Assembly: GCF_039537005.1 (NCBI RefSeq)
Contig: NZ_BAAAZR010000009.1
Location: forward strand, 62,001 to 126,000
DNA: 64,000 nt
Direction of reading: 5' to 3'
Source of the DNA: Sphaerisporangium flaviroseum
Lineage (GTDB): Bacteria; Actinomycetota; Actinomycetes; Streptosporangiales; Streptosporangiaceae
Shown here: piece by piece, positions 49,660 to 57,476 of the stretch
Layout: each line of letters begins with the position of its first letter
Position numbering within the stretch: position 1 is the first letter of the stretch
Position numbers and translations under genes: made by a program
The notes under the pieces: generated by a model
What the model was told of the DNA's origin: nothing
The model's database searches: none
What the model saw: the letters and a program-made list of their open reading frames with translations, nothing else

Positions 49660-50494
49660 GCGGACCTCCAGCGGTGTCGGCGACGGGGGGGTACGGCTCG
49701 GGCGCGACGGACCGGTTGTTCAGGTCCACCGAAAGGAAGATGTCGTTGGCCACCGGGCGGCGCAGCTCCTCGGCGAGCTGACCGATCAGCCCGGCGGTGC
49801 GGGCGAGCAGGGCGAACCCGCGCAGCAGCTCCAGCGGCAGGCCGAGGTCGGCCAGCGCGGCGCCGCACACGCCGGCTCCGTTGAGCGGCAGCGTCTTGCC
49901 CAGCACCTGCGGGTGAACCCGGCCGATCGCGGCGAACAGCGACAGGTGGGGGCCGAACAGCCCCTCCTCCGCGGCGATCCGCATCAGCCGCGGAGTGCGG
50001 GGGTCGCCCTCCTTGTGCACGTGGTGCCCGAGGCCGGGGACGAACCTGCTCGCCGCACGCCGGGCTCTCACGGTGTCCAGGGCGAGGGCGTCCCATCCGG
50101 CGTCGTCGGCCGGCGGCGCGCCGCCGAGCGAGGCCAGCACCTCGTGCAGGAACCGGCCGCAGTCCTCGGTGACGCCAAGGAACCGCGACCCGCCGCCGAG
50201 CAGCCCGGCCGCCAGCGCACCCTGGATGGAGTCCGGCGCCGACAGGTATGTCAGCCGGGTCACGATCGCGGTGGGCGTGAACCCGTGGTCGGCCAGCGCG
50301 GCCAGCACGGCCTCGAACACGCGGGTCTCCCCGGGCGTCGGCCGCCGCTGGGTCGCGAGCCAGAACGCGAGCTCGCCGAACCCGACCTTGCCCATCACGT
50401 CCTCGGCCAGGTCGTGGCCGAGCAGCGTGATCGACGTCGGTGAGGAGGCCCCGAGCGCGGTGGCGTACTCCGGCCGGTCGATCCGCTCAGCCAC
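49652..50494 (-). CDS. citryl-CoA lyase-like, citrate synthase-fold protein
   Basis: 280 residues, shorter than citrate synthase. SIQGALAAGLLGGGSRFLG, the active-site loop VPGLGHHVHKEGDPRTPRL and LPLNGAGVCGAALADLG belong to the citryl-CoA lyase group, which splits CoA thioesters of tertiary hydroxy acids by retro-Claisen chemistry. Placed between a CoA transferase and LigAB, it could cleave the CoA ester of a ring-fission product (inference). Confidence 0.82.
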   Translation of the reverse strand: MAERIDRPEYATALGASSPTSITLLGHDLAEDVMGKVGFGELAFWLATQRRPTPGETRVFEAVLAALADHGFTPTAIVTRLTYLSAPDSIQGALAAGLLGGGSRFLGVTEDCGRFLHEVLASLGGAPPADDAGWDALALDTVRARRAASRFVPGLGHHVHKEGDPRTPRLMRIAAEEGLFGPHLSLFAAIGRVHPQVLGKTLPLNGAGVCGAALADLGLPLELLRGFALLARTAGLIGQLAEELRRPVANDIFLSVDLNNRSVAPEPYPPVADTAGGPHG

Positions 50495-51677
50495 GGTCGT
50501 CCTCCTTCTCCGGGACGGTCAGCCACCTGCGCAGCTCCGCGCCGTGCTCGTCGAGCTCGGGCGGCGGCAGCGCGTAGCCGGCCGGGGTCTCGGAGAACCG
50601 GATGGGATGCCGCGTCGTCGGCACCGCGCGGTCGCCCTCACCGACCTCGACGACGGGATCGAGCCCCATGCGCTCGGCCATCGCGAATCCGCCGTCGATG
50701 GTGTTGATCGGCCCGCTCGGCACCCCCGCCTCGACCAGCAGCTCGAACCACTCGACCGCGCCGCGCTTGGCGAGCTGCTCGACGAGGACGGGGCGCAGCT
50801 CCTCGCGGTGCGCCGTCCGGCCGGCGTTCGCGGCGAAGCGCGGGTCGTCGGCGACCTCCGGGATGCCCAGGACCTCGCAGAGTCTCCTGAACTGCCCGTC
50901 GTTGGCGGCGGCGACGATGAGGTCGTTGTCGGCGGTGGGCAGCGGCTCGTACGGGAACACGCTCGGGTGCGCGTTGCCCATGCGGAACGGCACGACACCG
51001 CCGGCGACGTAGGCGGAGCTGTGGTTGACCAGCCCCGTCAGCGCCGACGACAGCAGGTTGACCTCGACGTGCTGGCCCTGGCCGGTGGCCTCGCGATGCC
51101 GCAGTGCGGCGAGGATGCCGATGACGGCGTGGTTGCCGGCCATCACGTCGAACACCGAGATCCCCGCCCGGTACGGCGGGCCGTCCGGCTCGCCGGTGAG
51201 GCTCATCAGGCCGGAGATGGCCTGCACCATCAGGTCGTACCCCGGCACGTGCCTGCCGGGGCCCGAACCGAAGCCGCTGATGGAGGCGTAGACGATGCCG
51301 GGATTGGCCGCCCGCACCGACGCGAAGTCGAGCCCGTATTTGTCCAGGCCGCCCGGCCTGAAGTTCTCGACCAGGACATGGGCGCGGCGTGCCAGCTCGC
51401 GGGCCGTCTCGGCGTCGGCCTGGTCACGCAGGTCCAGCGCGATCGAGCGCTTCCCCCGGTTGACCCCCAGGTAGTAGGTCGACACCTCGTCGCGCACCGG
51501 TGGCGTCCAGGTGCGGGTGTCGTCCCCCTTCGGGCTCTCGACCTTGACGACGTCGGCCCCCAGGTCCGCCAGCAGCATCGTGGCGTACGGACCGGCCAGG
51601 ACACGGGAGAAGTCGGCCACCAGCACGCCGGACAGCGGTCCACCGGGGGCCTGCCCGACGGGTACAGCGTTGGTCAT
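50487..51677 (-). CDS. CaiB/BaiF-type family III CoA transferase
   Basis: 396 residues from ATG 51677, with GAAGGGCGAGG upstream; a longer frame to 51767 would run over the promoter. VLVADFSRVLAGPYATMLLADLGADVVKVE and the catalytic-Asp region near YDLMVQAISGLMSLTGEPDG are diagnostic. Family III enzymes move CoA between carboxylic acids. First gene of the five-gene catabolic operon, divergent from the amidohydrolase. Confidence 0.9.
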   Translation of the reverse strand: MTNAVPVGQAPGGPLSGVLVADFSRVLAGPYATMLLADLGADVVKVESPKGDDTRTWTPPVRDEVSTYYLGVNRGKRSIALDLRDQADAETARELARRAHVLVENFRPGGLDKYGLDFASVRAANPGIVYASISGFGSGPGRHVPGYDLMVQAISGLMSLTGEPDGPPYRAGISVFDVMAGNHAVIGILAALRHREATGQGQHVEVNLLSSALTGLVNHSSAYVAGGVVPFRMGNAHPSVFPYEPLPTADNDLIVAAANDGQFRRLCEVLGIPEVADDPRFAANAGRTAHREELRPVLVEQLAKRGAVEWFELLVEAGVPSGPINTIDGGFAMAERMGLDPVVEVGEGDRAVPTTRHPIRFSETPAGYALPPPELDEHGAELRRWLTVPEKEDDRG

Positions 51678-51702
51678 CCGGCCTCGCCCTTCCGTCCGTT
51701 GG

Positions 51703-51718
51703 GCGGACATCTGTCCGC
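51703..51718. promoter_or_regulatory. operator site 1, CGGAC-N4-GTCCG
   Basis: GCGGACA-TC-TGTCCGC is a perfect dyad 26 bases upstream of the CoA transferase start, just downstream of a TAATAT-like -10 for the leftward operon. It shares its core and spacing with site 2 at 51814-51827. Confidence 0.65.
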
Positions 51719-51760
51719 TATGGCGATTCTGGCATATTACCTGTTGGCGTCGCCAGACCC

Positions 51761-51789
51761 TTGACACGAGCGGCCGGGCTGATCAGAGT
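51761..51789 (+). promoter_or_regulatory. candidate promoter of the amidohydrolase gene
   Basis: TTGACA (51761-51766) is followed after 17 bases by CAGAGT (51784-51789). The start codon is 93 bases downstream and operator site 2 lies between. Confidence 0.5.
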
Positions 51790-51813
51790 AGCGACGAATA
51801 AGGCGACTTACAG

Positions 51814-51827
51814 CGGACAGTAGTCCG
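51814..51827. promoter_or_regulatory. operator site 2, CGGAC-N4-GTCCG
   Basis: CGGAC-AGTA-GTCCG repeats the core of site 1 with identical spacing, 55 bases upstream of the amidohydrolase start. Paired sites flanking divergent promoters suggest one regulator for both directions, most simply the IclR protein at 53400-54200. Confidence 0.65.
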
Positions 51828-51882
51828 AAAAATCGGCCTGTGTGCCCTGTCCTCGGTCGCCAGCACGGTGAGGAGACCATCG

Positions 51883-53331
51883 ATGGTTGAGCGGACCGAG
51901 TTCGAGCCCGGACGGCCCGTGGTGTTGCGCGGCGGCACGGTATTGCCGATGGACGACGGGCGCCAGGTGCTGGGCCGCACCGATGTCCTCGTCGTCGACG
52001 ACCGGATCGCCGCCGTCGGCCCCGATCTGCCGGTGCCCGAGGGCACCGCCGTGATCGACGCGACCGACGGCATCGTCATGCCCGGCATGATCGACACCCA
52101 CCGGCACATGTGGCAGACCGCCATGCGCGGCTACGGCGCCGACTGGACCCTGACCCAGTACTTCGTCTGGTACTACCTGGAGCACGGCAAGCTGTTCCGG
52201 CCAGAGGACGTGCACGCGGGCAACGTGCTGGCCGCGATCGAGGCCGTCGACGCCGGCGTCACCACCGTCGTCGACTGGTCGCACGGCCTGCGCACCGTCG
52301 AGCACGCCGACGCGGCCGTCGACGCGCTGCGGTCGGTGCCCGGCCGGTTCGTGCTCGCCTACGGCAACATCCAGCAGCCACCCGCCGAGTGGACCGGCGC
52401 ACCGGAGTTCCGCGACTTCGTGCGCCGCCGGATCACCGGCGACGACATGCTCGGCTTCCAGCTCGCGTTCGACGTCACCGGCGATCCGGCCTTCCCCGAG
52501 AAGCCCGCCTTCGAGGTCGCCCGCGAGCTCGGCGTCGCGGTCACCACCCATGCCGGCGTCTGGGGCGCCACCGGTGACGACGGCATCCGCCTCATGTACG
52601 ACCACGGCTTCATGACCCCCGAGACGGTGTACGTGCACGCCGCGTCGCTGTCCACGGACTCCTACCACCGCATCGCCGCCAGCGGCGGCTCGATCTCGGT
52701 CTCCACCGAGAGCGAGCAGAGCGCCGGCCAGGGCTACCCGCCCACCTGGGCCATCCGCGCCCACGGCATCCCGGTGTCGCTCTCGATGGACACCAGCGTC
52801 TGGTGGAGCGGGGACCTGTTCTCCGCCATGCGGGCCACGCTGGGCGCCGACCGCTCCCGCGAGCACTTCCAGGCGCATGCCAAGGGGGAGACGGTCACCC
52901 ACTGCGGGCTGCGCGCCGACCAGGTCGTCGACTGGGCCACCCGGGGCGGGGCGCGCGCCCTCGGCCGTGACCACGAGCTCGGCGGCATCGAGGCCGGGAA
53001 GAAGGCCGACATCGTCCTCATCAAGAACGAGCACTCTCCGGTCTCGTTCCCCATGCTCAACCCCTTCGGCCACGTCGCGTTCCAGGCGCAGCGCGGTGAC
53101 GTGCACACCGTTCTGGTCAACGGCCGCGTGGTGAAGCACGAGCACCGTCTGGTCGGCGTCGACCTGGCCGCGGCCCGTCAAGAGGTGGAGCGGACCGTCG
53201 AGTACCTGCGGTCGGCCATGGGGGAGGAGGCATGGCAGAAAGGGATGAACCCGGATATCCCTCAGACGACGATCCTCGACAATCCCTACACCTACACCGA
53301 CTACCACAGCGCCTCCACGCACAGCCGATGA
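51883..53331 (+). CDS. amidohydrolase/deaminase (ATZ/TrzN, SsnA-like)
   Basis: 482 residues from ATG 51883 behind GGTGAGGAG. The metal motif is MPGMIDTHRHMWQ (HxH); further His and Asp occur in TTHAGVWG and SLSMDTSVWW. The C-terminal GGIEAGKKADIVLIKNEH is typical of this superfamily. Members hydrolyse C-N or C-Cl bonds on heterocycles. It may open or deaminate an aromatic precursor before the LigAB step (inference). Confidence 0.85.
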   Translation: MVERTEFEPGRPVVLRGGTVLPMDDGRQVLGRTDVLVVDDRIAAVGPDLPVPEGTAVIDATDGIVMPGMIDTHRHMWQTAMRGYGADWTLTQYFVWYYLEHGKLFRPEDVHAGNVLAAIEAVDAGVTTVVDWSHGLRTVEHADAAVDALRSVPGRFVLAYGNIQQPPAEWTGAPEFRDFVRRRITGDDMLGFQLAFDVTGDPAFPEKPAFEVARELGVAVTTHAGVWGATGDDGIRLMYDHGFMTPETVYVHAASLSTDSYHRIAASGGSISVSTESEQSAGQGYPPTWAIRAHGIPVSLSMDTSVWWSGDLFSAMRATLGADRSREHFQAHAKGETVTHCGLRADQVVDWATRGGARALGRDHELGGIEAGKKADIVLIKNEHSPVSFPMLNPFGHVAFQAQRGDVHTVLVNGRVVKHEHRLVGVDLAAARQEVERTVEYLRSAMGEEAWQKGMNPDIPQTTILDNPYTYTDYHSASTHSR

Positions 53332-53399
53332 ACCGCACGGCGGAAGGGACGGTCGCTCTCACCGTCTAGAGTCAGGGGATCCGAGCGGGAGAGGCGTTC

Positions 53400-54200
53400 A
53401 TGGCACGTGCTGATACCGGACCTGACTTCATCGAGGCGCTGGCACGAGGCCTCGATGTCATCAGGGTGTTCCAGCCGGGACGCCCCGTCATGTCCCTCGC
53501 GGAGGTGGCGGCCGCCGCGGGGCTGGCCCGGCCGACCGCCCGCCGCATCCTGCTGACCTTGCGGGAGCTGGGATACGCCAGGTCCGAGCACGGTGGCTTC
53601 GCGCTCACCCCGCGAGTGCTCGAGCTGGGCGTTTCCTACGTGCGCTCGATGGGGCTGTGGGAGGTGGCCAGGCCCCATCTCGAGTGGCTGGTGGCGCATA
53701 CCCATGAGTCGTCCTCGATCGCGCAGCTCGACGGATCCGACATCGTCTATGTCGCCCGGGTGGCCGTGCCGAAGATCGTCACGTTGTCGGTGCAGGTCGG
53801 CACGCGTTTTCCCGCCCTGCAGACCTCCCTGGGCAAGGTGCTGCTGGCCGCGCTGGCGCCCGGCGAAGTGGAGAGGGTCCTCGCCGAGCCGAGCCGGTCG
53901 GGCATCGAGCCGCGGTGGCGGCCGGGCTCCGAAGAGCGTGAGGCCGCGCTGCGCGCCGTGCGGGCCAAGGGCTGGGCCATGACCGACGAACAGCTCGCGC
54001 TGGGCATCCGGTCCGTTGCCGCACCGCTTCGCGACGGGCTGGGGAACGTCATCGCGGCCGTCAACGTCAACGCGCACGCCGCCGAGACCTCCGTGGAGAA
54101 GCTGACCGAGGAATATCTGCCGCTGCTCCTGCGGGCCGCGGGCGCGATCAGCGCCGACTGGGCGCTGTACGAGACGGTTCCGCAGGTAACGGCGTCCTGA
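53400..54200 (+). CDS. IclR-family transcriptional regulator
   Basis: 266 residues. HTH at about 30-60 (SLAEVAAAAGLARPTARRIL), then the IclR effector domain (SSSIAQLDGSDIVYVARV, GRFPALQTSLGKVLLAALAP-like, EEREAALRAVRAKGWA). It lies 69 bases after the amidohydrolase and is probably the regulator of both this gene and the divergent operon. The gap holds a small dyad GACGGT-N7-ACCGTC at 53348-53366, a possible terminator or operator. Confidence 0.92.
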   Translation: MARADTGPDFIEALARGLDVIRVFQPGRPVMSLAEVAAAAGLARPTARRILLTLRELGYARSEHGGFALTPRVLELGVSYVRSMGLWEVARPHLEWLVAHTHESSSIAQLDGSDIVYVARVAVPKIVTLSVQVGTRFPALQTSLGKVLLAALAPGEVERVLAEPSRSGIEPRWRPGSEEREAALRAVRAKGWAMTDEQLALGIRSVAAPLRDGLGNVIAAVNVNAHAAETSVEKLTEEYLPLLLRAAGAISADWALYETVPQVTAS

Positions 54201-54202
54201 GC

Positions 54203-54225
54203 GGCTCCGCTCGCTCCAAGGAGCC
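54203..54225 (+). terminator. hairpin after the iclR gene
   Basis: GGCTCC and GGAGCC pair around an 11-base loop immediately after the stop codon. Confidence 0.45.
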
Positions 54226-54315
54226 GGGGGAGACACGTGGTGATGCCCCTCGTTCGCCGGAGCGTGCGACCGGCTGGAAGGACTGATCTCCTGCCGGCCG
54301 GGTAGCCGGAAGCGA

Positions 54316-55878
54316 ATGCGGCTCCAAGACTGGTTCCTCACCGACGAGGAAAGAGGCAATCCCGCGACCAAGCTCGACGCTTGGACCACGGGCAACGACG
54401 TACGCCCGCTCATCCACGGCGCGACCTACTTCGCCGAACTGAAGAACTGCATCGAGGCGCTGAAGAAGGACGACCTGCTGCTGTTCGCCGACTGGCGAGG
54501 CGATCCCGACGAGCGGCTCACCGAAGACGGGCCCGAGGTCGGCGAGGCGATGGCCGCGGCGGCCGGCAGGGGCGCGCTGGTCAGGGGACTCATCTGGCGC
54601 TCGCACATGGACCTTTTACGCTTCAGCTCGGCCGAGAACCGCCATCTGGGCGAGGAGATCGAGGCGGCGGGCGGGCAGGCCGTGCTCGACACGCGTACCA
54701 AGCCGGGCGGCTCGCACCACCAGAAGTTCGTCATCATCCGGCACGACGACGGCTCCGCCATGGACGTGGCCTTCGTGGGCGGGATCGACCTGTGCCACAG
54801 CCGCCGTGACGACGCCGACCACCTGGGCGACCCGCAGGCCTGCCCGATGCCCGAGGCGTACGGCGAGCGGCCCCCGTGGCACGACGTCCAGGTCGCGATC
54901 CACGGTCCCGCGGTCGCGGAGGTGGAGAAGGTGTTCTGCGAGCGCTGGGAGGACCCCGCGCCCGAGACCCGGGACCCGCTGCGGCGGCTGCGCGACCATC
55001 TGGCCAAGATGGACGACGTCCCGCCGCTGCCCAAGCCGGGGCCGCCGCCGTCCCCGGTGGGCACCCACGCCGTGCAGCTCCTGCGCACCTATCCCGCGAG
55101 GCACAGCGCCTACCCGTTCGCGCCGGACGGCGAGCGCAGCGTGGCGCACGCCTACCACAAGGTGCTCGGCAGGGCTCGCTCGCTGATCTACCTGGAGGAC
55201 CAGTACCTGTGGTCCACGGACGTGATCGAGGTGTTCGCCAAGGCGCTGGAGCGCGAGCCGGAGCTGCGGATGGTGGTCGTGGTCCCCCGCCACCCCGACC
55301 AGGACGGCTGGCTGGCCGGGCCCGCGAGCCTGATCGGCAGGGTCAACGCGCTCGACAGGCTGCTCAAGGCGGGCGGCGACCGGGTCGCCATCTACGACCT
55401 GGAGAACCACCAGGGCACGCCCGTCTACGTGCACGCCAAGGTGTGCGTGGTCGACGACGTGTGGGCCTCGGTCGGATCCGACAACGTCAACCTGCGCTCG
55501 TGGAGTTACGACTCGGAGCTGAGCTGCGCCGTCCTCGACGAGCAGGAGGATCCGCGCCCGCCGCACGGCGCGAGGAGGTTCGCGCGCGACCTGCGCCTGG
55601 CGCTCATGGCCGAGCACCTGGACCTGCCCGGCGACGGCCCGGAGGTCGACGAGCTGTGCGATCCCGTCACCGCGTTCGACGCCTTCGCGGAGTCCGCGGC
55701 CAGGCTGGAGGCCTGGCACACCGGCGGACGCAAGGGCCCTCGGCCGCCGGGGCGGCTGCGCCCGCATCCCTCTCCCGAGCTGTCCAATGTCCGCAGGGTG
55801 CTCGCCCTGCCGCTCTACCGGCTCGCGGTCGATCCCGACGGCCGCCCGGCGGCCCTGCGCAGATCGAAGAGCTTCTAG
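54316..55878 (+). CDS. phospholipase D-like protein with two HKD motifs
   Basis: 520 residues. Two HxKxxxxD-type motifs are visible: HHQKFVIIRHDD around residue 135 and HAKVCVVDD around 372, followed by SDNVNLRSW. This is the architecture of PLD-family phosphodiesterases, which hydrolyse or exchange phosphodiester bonds of phospholipids through a phosphohistidine. No signal peptide is seen. A PAP2 phosphatase follows, suggesting sequential release of phosphatidate and its dephosphorylation (inference). Confidence 0.88.
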   Translation: MRLQDWFLTDEERGNPATKLDAWTTGNDVRPLIHGATYFAELKNCIEALKKDDLLLFADWRGDPDERLTEDGPEVGEAMAAAAGRGALVRGLIWRSHMDLLRFSSAENRHLGEEIEAAGGQAVLDTRTKPGGSHHQKFVIIRHDDGSAMDVAFVGGIDLCHSRRDDADHLGDPQACPMPEAYGERPPWHDVQVAIHGPAVAEVEKVFCERWEDPAPETRDPLRRLRDHLAKMDDVPPLPKPGPPPSPVGTHAVQLLRTYPARHSAYPFAPDGERSVAHAYHKVLGRARSLIYLEDQYLWSTDVIEVFAKALEREPELRMVVVVPRHPDQDGWLAGPASLIGRVNALDRLLKAGGDRVAIYDLENHQGTPVYVHAKVCVVDDVWASVGSDNVNLRSWSYDSELSCAVLDEQEDPRPPHGARRFARDLRLALMAEHLDLPGDGPEVDELCDPVTAFDAFAESAARLEAWHTGGRKGPRPPGRLRPHPSPELSNVRRVLALPLYRLAVDPDGRPAALRRSKSF

Positions 55879-55880
55879 GT

Positions 55881-56024
55881 ATGGCCATCGGCCGCCGCCG
55901 GGGCACGCGCGCACTCATGTCCGGCCGGGCTCGGCCGGTGTTCAGACGGGCGCCCGGACGCGGCCTCCCTTTCCTCAAGGCACCGGAGTTCCTCAGGACA
56001 CCGGAGCCGAGCCCGAACCAGTGA
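55881..56024 (+). CDS. possible 47-residue Arg/Pro-rich small protein
   Basis: An ORF starts two bases after the PLD gene (MAIGRRRGTRALMSG) and ends nine bases before the PAP2 gene. It fills the gap exactly and would be co-translated, but composition is Arg/Pro-rich, as random GC-rich ORFs are. No ribosome binding site beyond the end of the PLD gene. Confidence 0.25.
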   Translation: MAIGRRRGTRALMSGRARPVFRRAPGRGLPFLKAPEFLRTPEPSPNQ

Positions 56025-56033
56025 AGGTGACCT

Positions 56034-56738
56034 GTGGCGAAAGTCGATCACATCAAGCACTACGCGTCAGCGCTCCTGCTCCCGCTGGTCCTCATGGTCG
56101 CCGTGACCTACGGCGCCGGCCGGTTGGTCCTCGCGGTGCCCACCGGCGAGGCCGCCCTGAACAGGGACCTGGCCGCCGACCGCACCGGCCTGTGGAACAC
56201 GCTCACCGACTACGGCACCAGCCTGTCGGACACGCCGTACATCGTCGCCCTCACGGCGCTGGCCGCGATCATCTTCAGGCTCGTCTACAAGCGCTGGCGC
56301 GAATCGATCTTCCTGATCGCGGCCGTCTGGGGCCAGTCGCTCGTCTTCCTGGCCACCACCACGCTGGTCGGCCGCCATCGGCCGCCGGTGGAGCACCTCG
56401 ACCCCGCCCCGCCCACCTCCAGCTTCCCCTCCGGGCATGTCAGCGCCGCCGTCGGCTTCTACTGCGCCATGGCGCTCATCCTGAGCATCCACGTCCGCTC
56501 CAGGGCGCTGCAGGTGGTGATCTGGGTGCTCGGCGTCGCCGCCCCGCTCATCGTCGGCTTCTCCCGCCTGTACCGGGGCATGCACTTCCTCACCGACGTC
56601 GCCTGGGGCCTGCTGCTCGGCGTCTTCTGCGTCGTGGTGGCGGCGCGCGCGATCCTGTACCGGCGCGAGGAGCGGCGTACCCGGCTCCGGGTGGCGGGAG
56701 ACGCCTCGTCCGCCAGAGCCCGCCTCGGCGAGAACTGA
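56034..56738 (+). CDS. PAP2-family membrane phosphatase
   Basis: 234 residues, about six helices. The three PAP2 motifs are present: GRHRPPVEHLD (motif 1, with the Lys replaced by Val/Gly context), SSFPSGHVSAA (motif 2) and SRLYRGMHFLTDVAWG (motif 3). Typical substrates are phosphatidate or undecaprenyl pyrophosphate. GTG start behind AAGGTGA. Confidence 0.88.
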   Translation: MAKVDHIKHYASALLLPLVLMVAVTYGAGRLVLAVPTGEAALNRDLAADRTGLWNTLTDYGTSLSDTPYIVALTALAAIIFRLVYKRWRESIFLIAAVWGQSLVFLATTTLVGRHRPPVEHLDPAPPTSSFPSGHVSAAVGFYCAMALILSIHVRSRALQVVIWVLGVAAPLIVGFSRLYRGMHFLTDVAWGLLLGVFCVVVAARAILYRREERRTRLRVAGDASSARARLGEN

Positions 56739-57385
56739 CCGCACCGCCCCGAAGCCCGTCGTCTTGCTCAGCTCCCGGCGCTCGACCTGGGCGACCGCGC
56801 CTCAAGCGATCGAAGGCCGCGTCCCAGGTCCTTCCGAAGGGCCGGGCCGGCACCGTGCCGGCCTCCACTCCCTATACGAACGGCCGGCGGGTGGATCGAC
56901 ATCGCGGCACGACCCGGCCGGGGCCATCTGACACCACAAGAGCACGGCCCGTGGTCGGCCGTGCCCTTCGTACCGGATCGGTCGGCCGTGCCCCGTACCG
57001 GATCGGTCGGCCGTGCCCTTCGCACCGGATCGGTCGGCTCCCTCTTGCTACCGGTTGCCTTTCGCGGCGGATATGTCCGGCATGCCGAACAAGCGACGCC
57101 CCAGCTGTCAGGCGGAAGCACCTCCGCTCCAAGGGGCGGACGCCCTCGTCGCCGTGCATGGTCGTGGTCGCCGAGGTGGTGTGAATGGGGGTGGGGTGCT
57201 TTGGGGGGGGTGGCTGAAATGGCGGTGTGAGTGTGGCGCCCTGCACAGTTATGGCCGGGTCATTGGGACGTGCACCTCGTGAACCGCTTTACACCCCGAT
57301 TTCGATATATCGCGCGACATGCATGGCTACTAGGACTAGTATCAAGTCGTCAAGTGCCAGTTGCATCCATAATAATAGTAAATCG
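56739..57385. other. long non-coding stretch with tandem repeats and AT-rich promoter region
   Basis: No convincing gene in about 650 bases. The left half holds the three-copy repeat at 56955-57038. From 57290 the sequence turns AT-rich and contains two perfect palindromes, CGATATATCG (57303-57312) and TACTAG-GA-CTAGTA (57328-57341), upstream of the SARP box of the AfsR-like gene. Confidence 0.6.
56955..57038. repeat. three tandem copies of a 25-27 base repeat
   Basis: Unit TCGGCCGTGCCC followed by (TT)CGTACCGGATCGG occurs at 56955, 56982 and 57007. Copies 1 and 3 are 27 bases and copy 2 is 25, so the array does not keep a reading frame. Confidence 0.8.
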
Positions 57386-57417
57386 CGGTATACCCCCGGT
57401 ATATTGGCTGGCAGGAT
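57386..57417 (+). promoter_or_regulatory. SARP-type promoter of the first AfsR-like gene
   Basis: CGGTATA occurs at 57386-57392 and 57397-57403, an 11-bp period. After exactly eight bases comes CAGGAT (57412-57417), a -10 box. This is the classical SARP promoter layout, so autoregulation or control by the second SARP is likely. Confidence 0.75.
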
Positions 57418-57476
57418 CAACCCCGATCGAACCCCACATGATCCTCTGTGAGAGGCGTAGTGGCGTGAGGTATGGG

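Noticed and set aside
56955..57038. Three-copy repeat as CRISPR or repeat protein
   Set aside because: Units of 27, 25 and 27 bases without spacers; the length change breaks any frame.
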